This document shows, piece after piece, positions 23,316 through 33,979 of a stretch of 64,000 nucleotides of DNA. The DNA comes from Heterohyrax brucei (taxonomy: Eukaryota > Chordata > Mammalia > Hyracoidea > Procaviidae), in contig CM053143.1 of NCBI GenBank assembly GCA_028571685.1, positions 51,639,208 through 51,703,207 on the forward strand, written 5' to 3'. A program made the translations under genes and the position numbers. How positions within the stretch are numbered: the stretch's first letter is position 1; each line of letters starts with the position of its first letter. Below the pieces are notes generated by a model, which saw only the letters and a list, made by a program, of their open reading frames with translations, had not been told where the DNA came from and did no database searches.

Positions 23316-23540
23316 ATGTTGTTTTTAGGTGTCATTGACTTGATTCTGACTTATAGCAGTCCTATGCATAAGAAAACGAAATGCTGACCATTCCTGCTCC
23401 ATCCGGATAGCTATTACTGTGTTTGAGTTTATTGTTGCAGCCAGAGTTTCAGTCCATCTGGTTGAGGGCCTTCTTTTTTTGCTGACTTTCTTCTTTGCCA
23501 AGCACGACATCCTTCTCCAGGGATTGGTCCCCCCTGACAA

Positions 23541-24052
23541 ATGTTTGTCACGGGTGGAATTGTGTTCCCCCCAAAATACATGTAGCAATGTGTGCAAAAA
23601 TTTGGCTGAGCCATGATTCCTGGTATTGTATGATGTTCCTTTATGTTGCAAACCTCCCCTAAGGTGCTAGTGACAGAGGACGGGTAAAAGTTGTGTTGAT
23701 GGGTATGATTCCATGCGTGGGATTGTATTGGGCCTTGAAGCAGCCTCTTGGGATACAAAGGAAAGGGAGGCAAACAGAGACTTGGGGACCTCATACCACC
23801 AAGAAAGTAGTGCTGGGAGCAGACCATGTGCTTTGGGGAGGACCCTGGGGTCCCTGTCACTCAGGAGCTTCCAGTCCATTGGAAGATTCACAACAAAGAA
23901 GTTTCTCTGGAGCCAGTAGGGCAAGCTTCCCCTGGAGCTGACAACCTCAGTTTGGACTTTTAGCCTACTAGATGGTGACAAAATAAAATTTCTCTTTCTA
24001 AAGCCATCCACTTGTGGTATTTCTGTTAAAGCAGCACTAGATGACTAAGACA
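23541..24052 (+). mobile_element. MaLR-like solo LTR inside RTE
   Basis: It runs from 'GGTGGAATTGTGTTCCCCCC' to 'AGCAGCACTAGATGACTAAG'. 'GACAAAATAAAATTTCTC' supplies a poly(A) hexamer. RTE continuity is clear: 'CCCCTGACAAA' | 'ATATCCAAAGTATGTGAG'. The antisense frames here (143, 114 and 108 codons) are shadows over LTR sequence. Confidence 0.68.
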
Positions 24053-25377
24053 ATATCCAAAGTATGTGAGACAGAGTCATACTGCATTTGAAGGGAATTC
24101 TAGCTGTATTTTCTGACACAGATTTGTTTGCTTTTAGAGCAGTAAACTGTATATTCAGTATGATTTGCCAGCAATGTAATTCAAAAGCATCAGTTCTTGT
24201 TTGGTCTCCGTTATTCACTGTCTAGCTTTTCCATGCATGTGAGGTGACAGAAATACCATGGATTGAGTCTGAAAGTGACATCTTTGCATTTTAACACTTT
24301 CAAGAGGCCTTTTGCAGCAGATTTGCCTGATGCAATACGTCATTCATTTCTTGATTGCTGCTTTCGTGGGCACTGTTGATAGTAGATCAAGTAAAATGCA
24401 GTTCTTGACAGTGTCAATATTTTTTCTGTTTATTATAATGTTAATGGTCCAGTTGGGAGGATTTTTGTTTTCTTCATGTTGAGGTGCAATCTATACTGAA
24501 GATTTCGGTCTTTGATTTTCATCAGTAAGTGCTTCAAGTCCTCTTTGATATCAGCAAGCAAAGTTGTGTTATATGCATATTGGAGGTTGCCAACGAGTCT
24601 TCCTCCAATCCTGATGCTAGTTTCTTCTTCATGTAGTCCATTTTCTTAGATTACTTGCTCAGTTTACAGAATGAATACATACAATAAAAAAATAGAACCA
24701 TGATGGTCATTTTTTTTCTGATTTTGAATCCTATAAGTATCTCCTTGTACTTTTGAAACAACTGCCTCTTGATCCATGCACAGGTTCCTCATTAGCACAA
24801 TAAAGTGCTCTGGAATTTCCATTATTTGTAGTGTTGTTCATAATTAATTATGATTCACACAGTCTAATGCCTTTGCAAAGTCAAAACACAAATAAACATC
24901 TTCCTGGTAATCTCTGCTTTCATCCAAGACTCATCTGATGTAAACAATGATATCCCTTGTCCATCTTCTGTTTTGAATATGGCTTGAATTTCTGGCAGTT
25001 CCTCACTGAGGAGCTGCTACAGCTGCTTCTGAATGATCTTCAGCAAAATTTTACTTTTGTGCCATGTCAATGATATTATTTGATAATTTCTGCATTCTGT
25101 TGGTTCACCTTTCTTTTAAATGGGCACAAATATGGATCTGTTTCAGTTGGTTGGCCAGATAGGTATCTTCTATATTTCTTAGCATTCACAAGTGAGTGCT
25201 TCCAGCATTGCATTTTTTTTTTTTTTTGTTAAAACATCTTAATTGTTACCCCATTAGTTCCTGGGGTCTTATTTTTTGTCAGTGCCTTCTGTTCAGAGTG
25301 GACTTCTTCCCTCCCTGACCTTGTTTCATGACCACATGCTACCTCCTGAAATGGCTGAATGTCAATCAATTCCTTTT

Positions 25378-25880
25378 TTAATTTTTATTGTGACTAAGTG
25401 AAAGTATACAATCCAAATCAGTTATGCGTGCTCATCTCTCTGCAGCTCCCTCTCTTCTCCCCACCTGGTGACAGCACACTCCTCCTTTTCTGTCTATGTA
25501 TATAGTATCCTCTTAACAAATATCTGTTCCCTTCCACCCTCTTCTCTCCCATCTAGAAAGAGACCAGTAGGTCAGCATAGAACTATATAGTATGCATACC
25601 ATATGGTCACATTATGTCCCCGAGTGTAGTCCATTCTTGTCTGAAGAGTTGACTCATTACTGGTTTCCAGTGAGAGTCAGTCTTAGGTCTAGGGGTTATG
25701 TTCCCAGGGGACGCTCCAGGCTGTCAGATCATCAGTTCAGGTCTTTTAGTAGAGTTCTTTGGCTGCACACCTCTTTTTCTTGTGTTGCTTTAGGGACTCT
25801 GCATTGTGTCCCTTGTCACAGCTGTCTTTGGTGGTGGCTGGGTGTCATCTGATTCTTCTGGTCTTATGTTGTTACAGTCT
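25378..25880 (-). mobile_element. L1 3' end with target duplication, inside RTE
   Basis: The antisense A-tail starts after 'GTCAATCAATTC' (about 25363-25374). The same 12-mer recurs at about 25885-25896 after the insertion, a clear target-site duplication. The body is the antisense of the 14340-14700 / 16850-17200 type 3' end ('CTTTTAGTAGAGTTCTTTGG', 'ACAGCACACTCCTCC'). Confidence 0.78.
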
Positions 25881-26229
25881 GAAGGTCAATCAATTCTTTT
25901 TGTTTGAGTGATGTATTCCTCTTTTTTTTTTTTTTGATACTTCCTGTGTCATTCAACCCAAATGCCAACTTGAGGCTAGAATTTTTTTCAGTTCTTCCAT
26001 CTTGAGAAATGCCAAGTGTATTCTTCCCTTTTAGTTTTCTAACTCCAGATTGTGGTACATTTCATTATAATACTCTGTCTTCTTGAGCCACCTCTTGAAA
26101 TTTTCTGTTCAGCTCCTTTAGTTTGTCATTTTTTTACTTTCACTTTAGCTACTTTATGTTCAAGAACAACTTTCAGAGTCTCTGCTGACACTTATCTTGG
26201 TCTTTTCTTTTTTTCTCTGCTGTTACCCT

Positions 26230-26584
26230 TACAAAAAATGGGTGAAAACATAAATGATTTCTTTTGAACATTATTCATTGTAGGGAAATTTAAGGTATGT
26301 AATAGCATAATATTCTTGCATTTCTAGGAAGGACAAGAAAACAGTTGGATTTATACAGAGAAATTTTTCTAAGAAAAAATTGAAACTTATTTTTCTTTTG
26401 CAATATTCACTAAAAACTTGATTTCATACAGCAATCAGGTTTACACAATTTTGAAGCTCGTGGTAAAAAGCATAGTGGTTCCTTTTTCCAGCAACAACTG
26501 AGATCCTTTTGTGGTTTATATTACTTCTTGCTTACAGCTAGAAAAAGAAACTATTTGCAAAAAAGTCTAAAATTATTATTATAA
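26230..26584. other. Unassigned DNA
   Basis: Nothing was recognised. Confidence 0.4.
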
Positions 26585-28975
26585 GGGAGATCATGTTTTC
26601 TAAAGATGCCTGCAAACTACCACTTATTCAACACACTGTTTTACAACCTTGCTACTCTTCCAATAAGAGATGGAGTCTATTTCCCTCATACCTACCTTGA
26701 ATTGGGTAGGACTGTGATTGCTTCCAGATTACAAAGAAGTTGAGGTGACTTTGCATGATTTCTGATAATAGGTCAGACGAGGCTCTATGCTTCTATCTGG
26801 TTCTCTTGCGATGCTTGCTGGTGATGAAGTCAGCTACCATGTAAGCAGACCACCTGCCCTGAGGCTGCCATGCTGTGTGAAAGCCCAAAGCACAGAGAGA
26901 CCATGGAGAGAGCATTGAATCCACTTGGACAGAGAAATGTGTTCAGCTGGTCCCCAGCTGCTCCATCTCTCTCTCTCAGTTCCAGCTACTGCCTGACTGC
27001 AAATGAGTCATTCTGAGCAGGAACTGCCAGCTGAGGCTTTTCTGAATCCCTAAACTACAGTAATCATGAAAGATAATAAAAAGATTTTTGTTTTTTAAGC
27101 CACTGAATTCTGGCATAATTTGTCATACGACAGTAGATCACTGGGCCAGAATTTGATGCCAGCAATGGAGTATGGATATAAAAAAACCCTGAACTGTGTG
27201 ACAGTGGTTTTTTGACTGTGTTGTGAGCAGAATCCTAAAGAAAAGACTATTGGTGAGAACCTAAGGAGCGTAGAGGACAGTGTTAGCGAACGGTGGAAGG
27301 ACCTCAACGAGAATGTTCCGAATGCCGGAAGGTCTCAAGACGGCTGTCTTGTCAGCACTTAAAGGACACTCAGGAAAACACTACGGGAAGCTGGAGGAAA
27401 AGCATCCTGTGTTGTAGTGGCAGCAAGCTTAGCAAAATTCTTACTGTGGAGTGTAGAGTATGTGCCTAATGAAGTCACCAGATCTAGTTTATGAGATTTT
27501 CAGCAGAGTATTGAAGGTGCTATCTAGCTCCTGTAGTTGGCCATAATAAAACAAAAGAGGAGCAAGATGAACCAAATAACAGAATTATTCCATTCTGAAT
27601 GGAACTTGGAGAAAATGTAAAGGACTCAGTTAAAAAAAAAATTAACCTCATACAGCAAAAGATTCTCAAATTTAATAAGGGCTTTAGGACAAAGATCTAA
27701 ATCAAGACTGGGTTAGAATATCCTTCGTAAGACCTCAGAAAGATCTAAGTCCTCGTAGAACTTTTCAAACAGAGAAAAAGCCTTGTAATCTTTTCTGGAT
27801 GTGTCTCAAATATCTTCTCTGTTAAACAGGAATGCTTCTATAGTCTTAAAGCCTTTTTCTCTTAGCAGCATCACTGGAGCCTCAGGTAGAGAAGGGCATT
27901 TCTCAAAGAGATCTATGAGTATGGATTTTACCTTGTGAAGTTGATTATAACTTAGTACATAAAAACACACAGAAATTTGAGGAGAATTGCATCAGGTTAG
28001 GCTTAAACAGTCAGGGACAGTACAAAATAAACAAAGGTCTTTGAATCCCCAACATACCAAAAGCAGGATGCAGTTGAAACACACTACTCAGTTTCAAATT
28101 CAGTTTTCTTGTCAAAAAAGAAGCATGGCGCAGTGGAACATGTCCAAAAGAAGAACCAAGGGCCATAGAAAAACCACGTCCAGGATGTAGGACTGACCTT
28201 TAATCAAGTAACTGGCAACAAGTGCCCAATTGAATTTCAGAATTGTGGACTAATGACAGTTGTGTGCCTCACATTTCTACCCACTTAAATGCAATTGTCT
28301 CTAGTGGTTGTTTTATTCCTGTCTCACTGCTGTATGTTGGGTATATGGGCAGATAGCTTTTCTCTTTAATTCAGATCTTCATACTGACAAGAACTGTTTA
28401 GAAAAAAGTGTACCCAAGGATCCTTATTTTCACGTGGACCTGAATTTTAGGCAAGACCCTGGGCTTGAAGCGTGACTCTTTTTGGGTTTTAGGCTGAGTG
28501 TGAAGTATTGCATCCAGAGGGCAGAGTGAGGCAATCTCATTTCTCAAAGATGCCTGCAACAACATCTCCTATCTCACATGCACTTTTAGCAGCTTATCAC
28601 TCCTCGATTTAGCTATGGATTCCAATTTCTTTACCCTTGTGTGTAAGTCAGTGACTTCTTCTAAGAGACTGTAGCGAAAGTCACAGTCACTTGTGAATCT
28701 GTGTTAGAAATGGCTCTATGCATCCTTTTGGTTCCTTTGGGTCACTTGTTCCAGAGGAAGCCAGCTGTCATGCTTTGAGGAAATCCAAACTGTCCCCCGA
28801 AGAGGGAAAAGCATACGGTACATGAAGAGAGAGATGCCTGGACAGCCCTTACCTCCTCCAGTCATTTGCTCTTCTAGCATCAGCCACTGTCTGACTGCAC
28901 TAAACGAGTGGCCCCTGGTCAGTACCAGCCAGATGATCTCTTCCTAAATTCTTAATTCACAGAAACCACAAAATT
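26585..28975 (+). mobile_element. Complete-looking MaLR element (LTR-internal-LTR)
   Basis: Two similar LTR-like blocks flank about 1.4 kb. Both contain 'AAAGATGCCTGCAA', a splice of 'GACTGTGATTGCTTCCAG' type sequence, and 'CTGCCTGACTGCAAATGAG' on the left versus 'CTGTCTGACTGCACTAAAC' on the right. The left LTR ends in 'TTTTTAAGCCACTGAATTC' and 'GTAGATCACTGGGCCA', then 'TTTGATGCCAGCAATGG'. That last piece resembles the degenerate tRNA-Leu primer site of MaLR/ERVL ('TTGGTGCCAGAAGTGG'). The right LTR is cut by a SINE at 28975. The internal part has no recognisable coding domain, as is normal for MaLR. Confidence 0.65.
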
Positions 28976-29193
28976 GTTGTTATTTTGTGTTGCCACAGAG
29001 TCGATGCTGACTCATGATGACCCCCATGTGTCAGAGCAAAACTCAGTTTCATAGGATTTTCAATGGGTGATTCTTTTTTCCCCCAGAAGTAAATTGCCAG
29101 GCATTTCTTCTGAGGTGCCTCTAAGTGGACTCAAACTTGCAGCCTTTCAGCTAGCAGCCAAGCGTGTAAACCACTTGCATCACCCAAGTACTC
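28975..29193 (-). mobile_element. AfroSINE, long older subfamily
   Basis: It has 'TTGTTGTTATTTTGTGTTGCC' at the tail. The middle includes 'TTGCCAGGCATTTCTTCTG' and the head 'GTAAACCACTTGCATCACCC'. It replaced the end of the right MaLR LTR. Confidence 0.75.
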
Positions 29194-30084
29194 CAATTTG
29201 GAGCATTTCACATGGTAAGAGAGACCTGCAGCAAATCAAGAAGAAAAGAACATTGTGTAAAGGCTCAGGCACTCATTTTAACTTTAAAAATGATTTCATC
29301 ACTAAGAAGCAGATATTAAACATTGACCAGGTATGTGTATGTGCATATTAGATAAATGTGACAAGCCTTACTTTACTTCAGTACTAAAAAACAAAAACAA
29401 CAACAAAAACCAATCTTAAAGGTTATGTCAGTTTCAAAAGTGTTGCATCGTATATTGTGTGTGTCCTTTATTAAATAATCATTAAAGCAAGACGGTCATA
29501 TTTTTAGACTGGAGAATTTAGCTTTCACTCTATAGGTGCTGCAGTATATGACACCCTTTTTCAGAATGATGAGTGTTACAGACAGGGAGCCCATAAAAGA
29601 TCACTTTAATTAAACACTTAATTTTCACACAGAAGTGAAAGTTTCCATATAGAAGTAATGTTTCTCACCATGTGAGCCTTCACAATTACTTGGGAAAGCT
29701 GACTTTGACTTTCCTTTACATAAAATTAAAAATGGAAGCTGGCTGACACTTTACCCTTCATTAATGATATATACATATCAATTTAAATAAATTTCATGAT
29801 AAAACTCAGATGGTATGGTACATACAATTTAGCCAGTGAGCAAAGAAATAAAACTGTAGGGCATTGTTATGTTCCCGATCTTCTATAGGGTTTTTCTTTA
29901 CCACCTTTGTTCTACTCCTTTTCCTCCTTCTTATGTGATTTTTGAAAAATGGTAACTCAAACTATTTATGTATTTTCTTTGGTTTATTACTTTATCAACT
30001 GCATCCATTTATAGTGTTTAGTCCAACTATTAGTTGTTCTTGAGAAGGACATTCTTCATTATGTTAAAAATGGGAAGCATGCAT
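29194..30084. other. Unassigned AT-rich DNA
   Basis: Nothing was recognised. Confidence 0.4.
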
Positions 30085-30242
30085 ACACCACATCCATTGC
30101 TGTTGAGTTGATTCCGACTCACAGTGACCCTGCAGGGCAGTACAAAGTAAAACTGCCCCATAGGGTTCCCAAGGAGCAGCTAGTGGACTCAAACTCCTGA
30201 CCGTTTGGTTAGCAGCCACAGCTCTTAACTACTGCACCAGAA
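30085..30242 (-). mobile_element. AfroSINE
   Basis: Complete, with 'CATAGGGTTCCCAAGGAGC' and the head 'CTTAACTACTGCACCAG'. 'GACTTCAGGGAGTATACATT' follows it and resembles an old L2/MIR-type block, so the SINE probably sits in one. Confidence 0.87.
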
Positions 30243-30692
30243 ATGGGTAAGGTAAGTAATTATTCCTGACTTCAGGGAGTATACATTTTATTGTGGAAAG
30301 CAGTCGTAGTTATTAAGTATTCTCAGATACATATAAATCAAATAAATGATATTCTTTGAAGCCACAAAACAGGGAAGGATTGTGATTTCAAGGGTGAAGG
30401 TGAGATTTGAGCAGTGGTGGGCTAGAGTCAGCTGGAACCGGCTTGTGAGAACTGATTGTGTTCTCACAATTCCTCATGCCGTGATGTCGTGGTGGCAGCC
30501 TGAAATCAGCCACAGATGAGATGTTTACATCATGGAAATCAGCAAACGCTGAAGTTCAGGGTTCTCTCAGCATTTACCTGCACTTCAACAGATTTGAGTG
30601 TGATTTTTATGAAAGAGATGTCTTTTGAACTTAGCTTTATAGAACATGTAGAAGGGTTTTGTGAGTTTGAAAGGCTGGGGAAAGGTAGTCCA

Positions 30693-30950
30693 GGTAATAA
30701 TAATAGCTACTACTTATTGAGTGCCTATTATGATCCACTTACTGTGGTAAATACACACACTGTCATAATTAATCCCCAAATAGCCCTATGTGGTGGATAG
30801 AACCAATGCTACAGAGACACACCTGTTTCATTCAAGAAACACAAATCAAATGAGAACAACAAACAGCCCTATGAGGTAGATATTATCAAAGCTATTTTGC
30901 AGAGATAAACTTACTTCATTCAATAAACACGAATCAAATGAGACTAGCTG
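30693..30950 (-). repeat. MIR-like fragment with tandem duplication
   Basis: 'CTACTACTTATTGAGTGCCT' is antisense MIR. A segment of about 86 bp starting 'AGCCCTATG(T/A)GGT' and ending 'CAAATGAGA' occurs twice in tandem (about 30781-30865 and 30866-30950), diverged by roughly a fifth. Confidence 0.6.
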
Positions 30951-31528
30951 GCAGCAGAAGCATCTCTGTAATGTTTGTGGTTGTGAAGGAGTTGAGGGGC
31001 CCAGCATTACATGGCCATTACTTGAATATGAATGTAAGACTTTTAAACCATAGCTCCTACGATTTGGACCTGGAGTGGCAGCCTTCACAAAAGAATACCA
31101 TGTGTGCAACAAAAGTTATTTCAGAATAATTCCAATCCTTCATTTGTAATTTTGAACAACATGTAGAAAAAGGGAGTCCCCAGTGGTATTTCTTAAAGTC
31201 CATCCCACCTTTTTCTTTCCTATCCTCTGTCTTCGTACTCTGCAGGTTTTGCACTTCTTTTGTTCAGTAAGGCTAAGAGAATTAGGAGCTTCTAACTAGG
31301 ATGTATGAAAGGAGAAAACAGAGAAGACACAGCTGGAGTGTCCTTTTTCTCTCTTTGGGGGGAATGGGGTAGAATGGGAGAGGCTTGAAATTCTTAATCT
31401 TGATCCCGCCATAATAAGATGAATTTTACCCCAAATATCCTGAATCTTTTCTATGGTCTCCTGAGTGTATCACTTGATAAATAATCCAAACTAACCCCAC
31501 TTACCTTGTATTTCCTGCTTTCCACTGA
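30951..31528. other. Unassigned DNA
   Basis: Nothing was recognised. Confidence 0.4.
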
Positions 31529-31856
31529 TGTCTTATTTATCTAGTGCTGCTGCGACAGAAACACCACAAGTGGATGGCTTTAACAAACAGAAATTTATTC
31601 TCTCACAATTTATGAGGTTATGCATCTGAATTCTGGGGTGCCAGCTCCTGGAAAAGGTTTTCTTTCTCTGTGGCCACTGCGGAAGCTCCTTGTTATCCAT
31701 CTTCCCCTGGGTCCAGAAGTTTCCCATCGCAGGGACCTCAGGTCCAAAGGATGTGCGCTGCTCCTGGCTCTTTTTTCTTGTCAATTGTGGTCCCTCTCTT
31801 GTCTCTTCAGTTTCTTTTCTATATTTCAAAAGAGACTGACTCAAGATACAACCTAA
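31529..31856 (-). mobile_element. MaLR-like LTR, left half, split by provirus
   Basis: It starts 'TGTCTTATTTATCTAGTGCT' and stops at the provirus. The other half is at 37408-37596. The outer 5-bp flanks ACTGA (31524-31528) and ACTGC (37597-37601) fit a slightly mutated MaLR target duplication. Confidence 0.72.
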
Positions 31857-32414
31857 TGTAGGGATGTGCATGTTCGAAAAGAATGTAAAATCCGGCTTAC
31901 TCCAGCCTCGTCTGTGTTCAGACAGGGACTTGTCTTGAAAACGGCAAAAGTCTGGCAAAAGCCCTTGAGACAAGTTTTGTCTTGGTGTACTGGAAAACCA
32001 GTACGTGCTGAAAACAGTATTCACTGAGACTAGTGCAAGAATTTTCTCTTCCCCCCTCCCTGGGAATGCCTCTTGTTTTGAAGTAAGGAACACTGATAAA
32101 ATGCCTTTTCTCACTTTCCCAGCAGAAAACTTGTTTACTTTGCTCAATAAAAGCTGGTGGGTTAAACAAACTGGTGTCAGTCTCTACTCGCAGGAGACTG
32201 TCCCTTTACTGCCCACAGCAAACTAAAAGTTTGTTGTCAGTGTGATTTTTCAACCTCGGCCTCTAACACAGATCACACCCGTTAAGTGGTGTCCCATTTC
32301 ACACCACTAAATGGTGTCCTGTCTCACACGTGTAAGTGGTGTCCCATTTCACACCTGTAAGTGTTCCATGTTAATCACACCAGCGGCTGGCGTCCCGTGT
32401 GAATCGCACCAATA
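31857..32414 (+). repeat. Provirus 5' LTR
   Basis: It starts TG and ends at 32413-32414 as TA, where the 3' LTR has CA. TATA-like 'CTGATAAAATGCC' is near 32094 and the AATAAA signal is at 32146-32151. The U5 end is made of tandem PBS-like units (32287-32414). A perfect 7-bp-stem hairpin lies at 31987-32004. Confidence 0.9.
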
Positions 32415-32436
32415 GACAGTGCCCCGTGTGAGTGAT
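32287..32436 (+). repeat. Tandem PBS-like units in U5 and leader
   Basis: Units of 25, 25, 25, 26 and about 29 bp (starts 32287, 32312, 32337, 32362, 32388), most opening 'TGGTGTCC' or a variant. The last, 'TGGCGTCCCGTGTGAATCGC', nearly equals the PBS that follows. The same array ends the 3' LTR (37271-37401). Confidence 0.8.
32417..32436 (+). promoter_or_regulatory. Primer binding site, tRNA-Met (elongator) type
   Basis: 'AGTGCCCCGTGTGAGTGAT' immediately follows the 5' LTR. It matches the complement of the elongator tRNA-Met 3' end as I remember it (TGGTGCCCCGTGTGAGGAT), apart from the first bases and a one-base shift. Most betaretroviruses use tRNA-Lys; human HML-5 is recalled as an exception with Met. 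Confidence 0.6.
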
Positions 32437-32490
32437 GACTGAGAAGACAACCGAGGTTCCCATAGCTGCAGAGACACAAAAAAAACACGC

Positions 32491-32502
32491 ATCGCGGTAA
32501 GC
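32491..32502 (+). promoter_or_regulatory. Provirus major splice donor
   Basis: 'ATCGCG|GTAAGC' is a good donor consensus between the PBS and the gag ATG at 32571. This is the usual place for the donor that makes subgenomic env RNA. Confidence 0.6.
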
Positions 32503-32570
32503 ACCCTAGAAGTCTCTTGAAGCTTTCTCTGGAGCTCTCAGGGCAGAAAAGTCTCGCTTCTTGCTTTACT

Positions 32571-33966
32571 ATGGGAACTCTTTCTTCAGAGCAAAAGCAG
32601 CAGGAGGCTCAGCTGTGTGCTCTCTTGTGCGCAGCTAGGGCTGATGTTTCTGATTCTGCATTGCTTATGCTTCTTCAGACTATTTGAGATAGGTGTTCCT
32701 GGTATCCTCCTCAGGGAAATCTTGATTTGGATGATTGGGAAAAGATAGGAGTGGCTTTAAGGAGTTCTTTGAGAACTGGCCACCCTCAAAATTTGATTGT
32801 AAGGAATCACTGTCTTTGTGCCCTGTCCCTGAAACAGTCTAACTGCAAAAGTAAGGAAGCATCCTCTTCCCCCTTCAGAGCCTATTTCTTCACAACCCCC
32901 AGCGGCTCCACCTAAACTCCTAAGTTTGAATCTCTGATGGAGAAATGTTTGCAGGAGGGACAAGAATCAGAGGCCTTCCCTGTCATTCATCCAGGGAGGA
33001 GCTCCGCTATATGACTCTTTGCCTTTTCAAGTTTTCAAGAAATTTAGGCAAAGTATCCAAGAGAATGACTTACAAAGTTCCTTTACCAAAGAGGTAATTG
33101 AATCTATTGGCAGTAGTTATGAGATGACTTCTTGGGATTCGAACGCCTTAACGAAAACAGTTCTGACTCCTGTTCAAATGAGTGTATGGCTTTTAGAATA
33201 CAGAGATGCCTGCACTCTCCAGTCCATTGACAATGTTAATAACAACATTCCAGTCAGTCTTGATATGCTTGCTGGAACTAGTGATTTTGTGACTCCTCAT
33301 GCTCAGAGTCAGTATAATCACTTACTCTTCTCTCAGGCTTCTCAGGCAGCCTATAAAGCATGGACAAAAATCCCTGATACACAATACCCTACCTTGTCCT
33401 TTGCAAACACTTGACAGAAGCCTACTGAGCCTGATGTTGATTTTGTTAATCAACTTCAAGAGGCTATAAGTAGACAAACTGATAATCTTCAAGCAGCCGA
33501 GGTTCTGGCTCTTCAACTTGCCTTTGAAAATGCTAATGCTGATGGACAAAAGTTTTCTGGCTTGGCTATGTCCCCAAAGCCCAACATTGCTGAAATGATA
33601 TGTGTATGCCAAAACATTGGCACTGAGACTCATAAAGCTCAGGTCTTGGCTGCTGCTCTCCATCCCTCTAAGTGTTACAAATGTGAAAAAGAAGGTCATT
33701 TCCACAAGGAATGCACTAGGAGGAATGCTGATTTTATTCGGCCCCCTAAAACATGCCCAGAATGTAACAGAGGTTTTCACTGGGCCAAGCAATGTTGCTC
33801 CAGTTTTACTGCTGGTGATAAAATGAATCAGGGAAAGGGGAGAAGGGGCGCTGGTTCTCATGTCCTGAAACAATTCAAGAGCCCAGTGAAGAGGTACAGC
33901 CAGAGAGTAACTTGGAATGTAGAGGCTCCAGAGAGGGAGTCCCAGAAAAAGAAAAAAGAAGAGTAG
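32571..33966 (+). pseudogene. Retroviral gag remnant (matrix, capsid, nucleocapsid)
   Basis: The ATG at 32571 starts MGTLSSEQKQQ, whose Gly2 suits myristoylation. This frame stops at codon 39. A later frame (about 33019-33414) has capsid-like helix-rich sequence with SFTKEVIESIG and YNHLLFSQASQAA and ends in a TGA. A third (33562-33966) carries two CCHC zinc knuckles, CYKCEKEGHFHKEC and CPECNRGFHWAKQC, followed by a Lys/Arg-rich tail. Two knuckles are usual for betaretroviruses. Gag forms the particle shell and packages RNA. The three pieces lie in order but are not in one open frame. The antisense 230-codon frame over this part is a shadow. Confidence 0.85.
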
Positions 33967-33979
33967 AAAACCTGAGAGC

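Larger units (their letters stand above)
23316..26230 (-). mobile_element. RTE LINE, 5' truncated, with two nested insertions
   Basis: Antisense RTE sequence runs from 'GTTGTTTTTAGGTGTCATTG' to about 26230, where it stops in the region equal to about 10720 of the longest copy. It is interrupted by a MaLR-like LTR (23541-24052) and an L1 3' end (25378-25880). Landmarks: 'TTGAGGTGCAATCTATACTG', 'TTGTGTTATATGCATATTGG' and 'TTCTTGAGCCACCTCTTG'. The reverse-transcriptase frame is destroyed. Confidence 0.8.

Noticed and set aside
23429-24011. Three overlapping minus frames of 108-143 codons
   Set aside because: They all lie antisense to a MaLR-like LTR inside a dead RTE, with no domain and mutually overlapping frames.
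30693-30950. CRISPR-like or satellite array
   Set aside because: Only two diverged units, without spacers, in a mammalian MIR context.
31533-32147. 204-codon minus frame
   Set aside because: It spans the junction of the MaLR LTR and the provirus LTR and is repeated in part over the 3' LTR, so it is a shadow over non-coding repeats.
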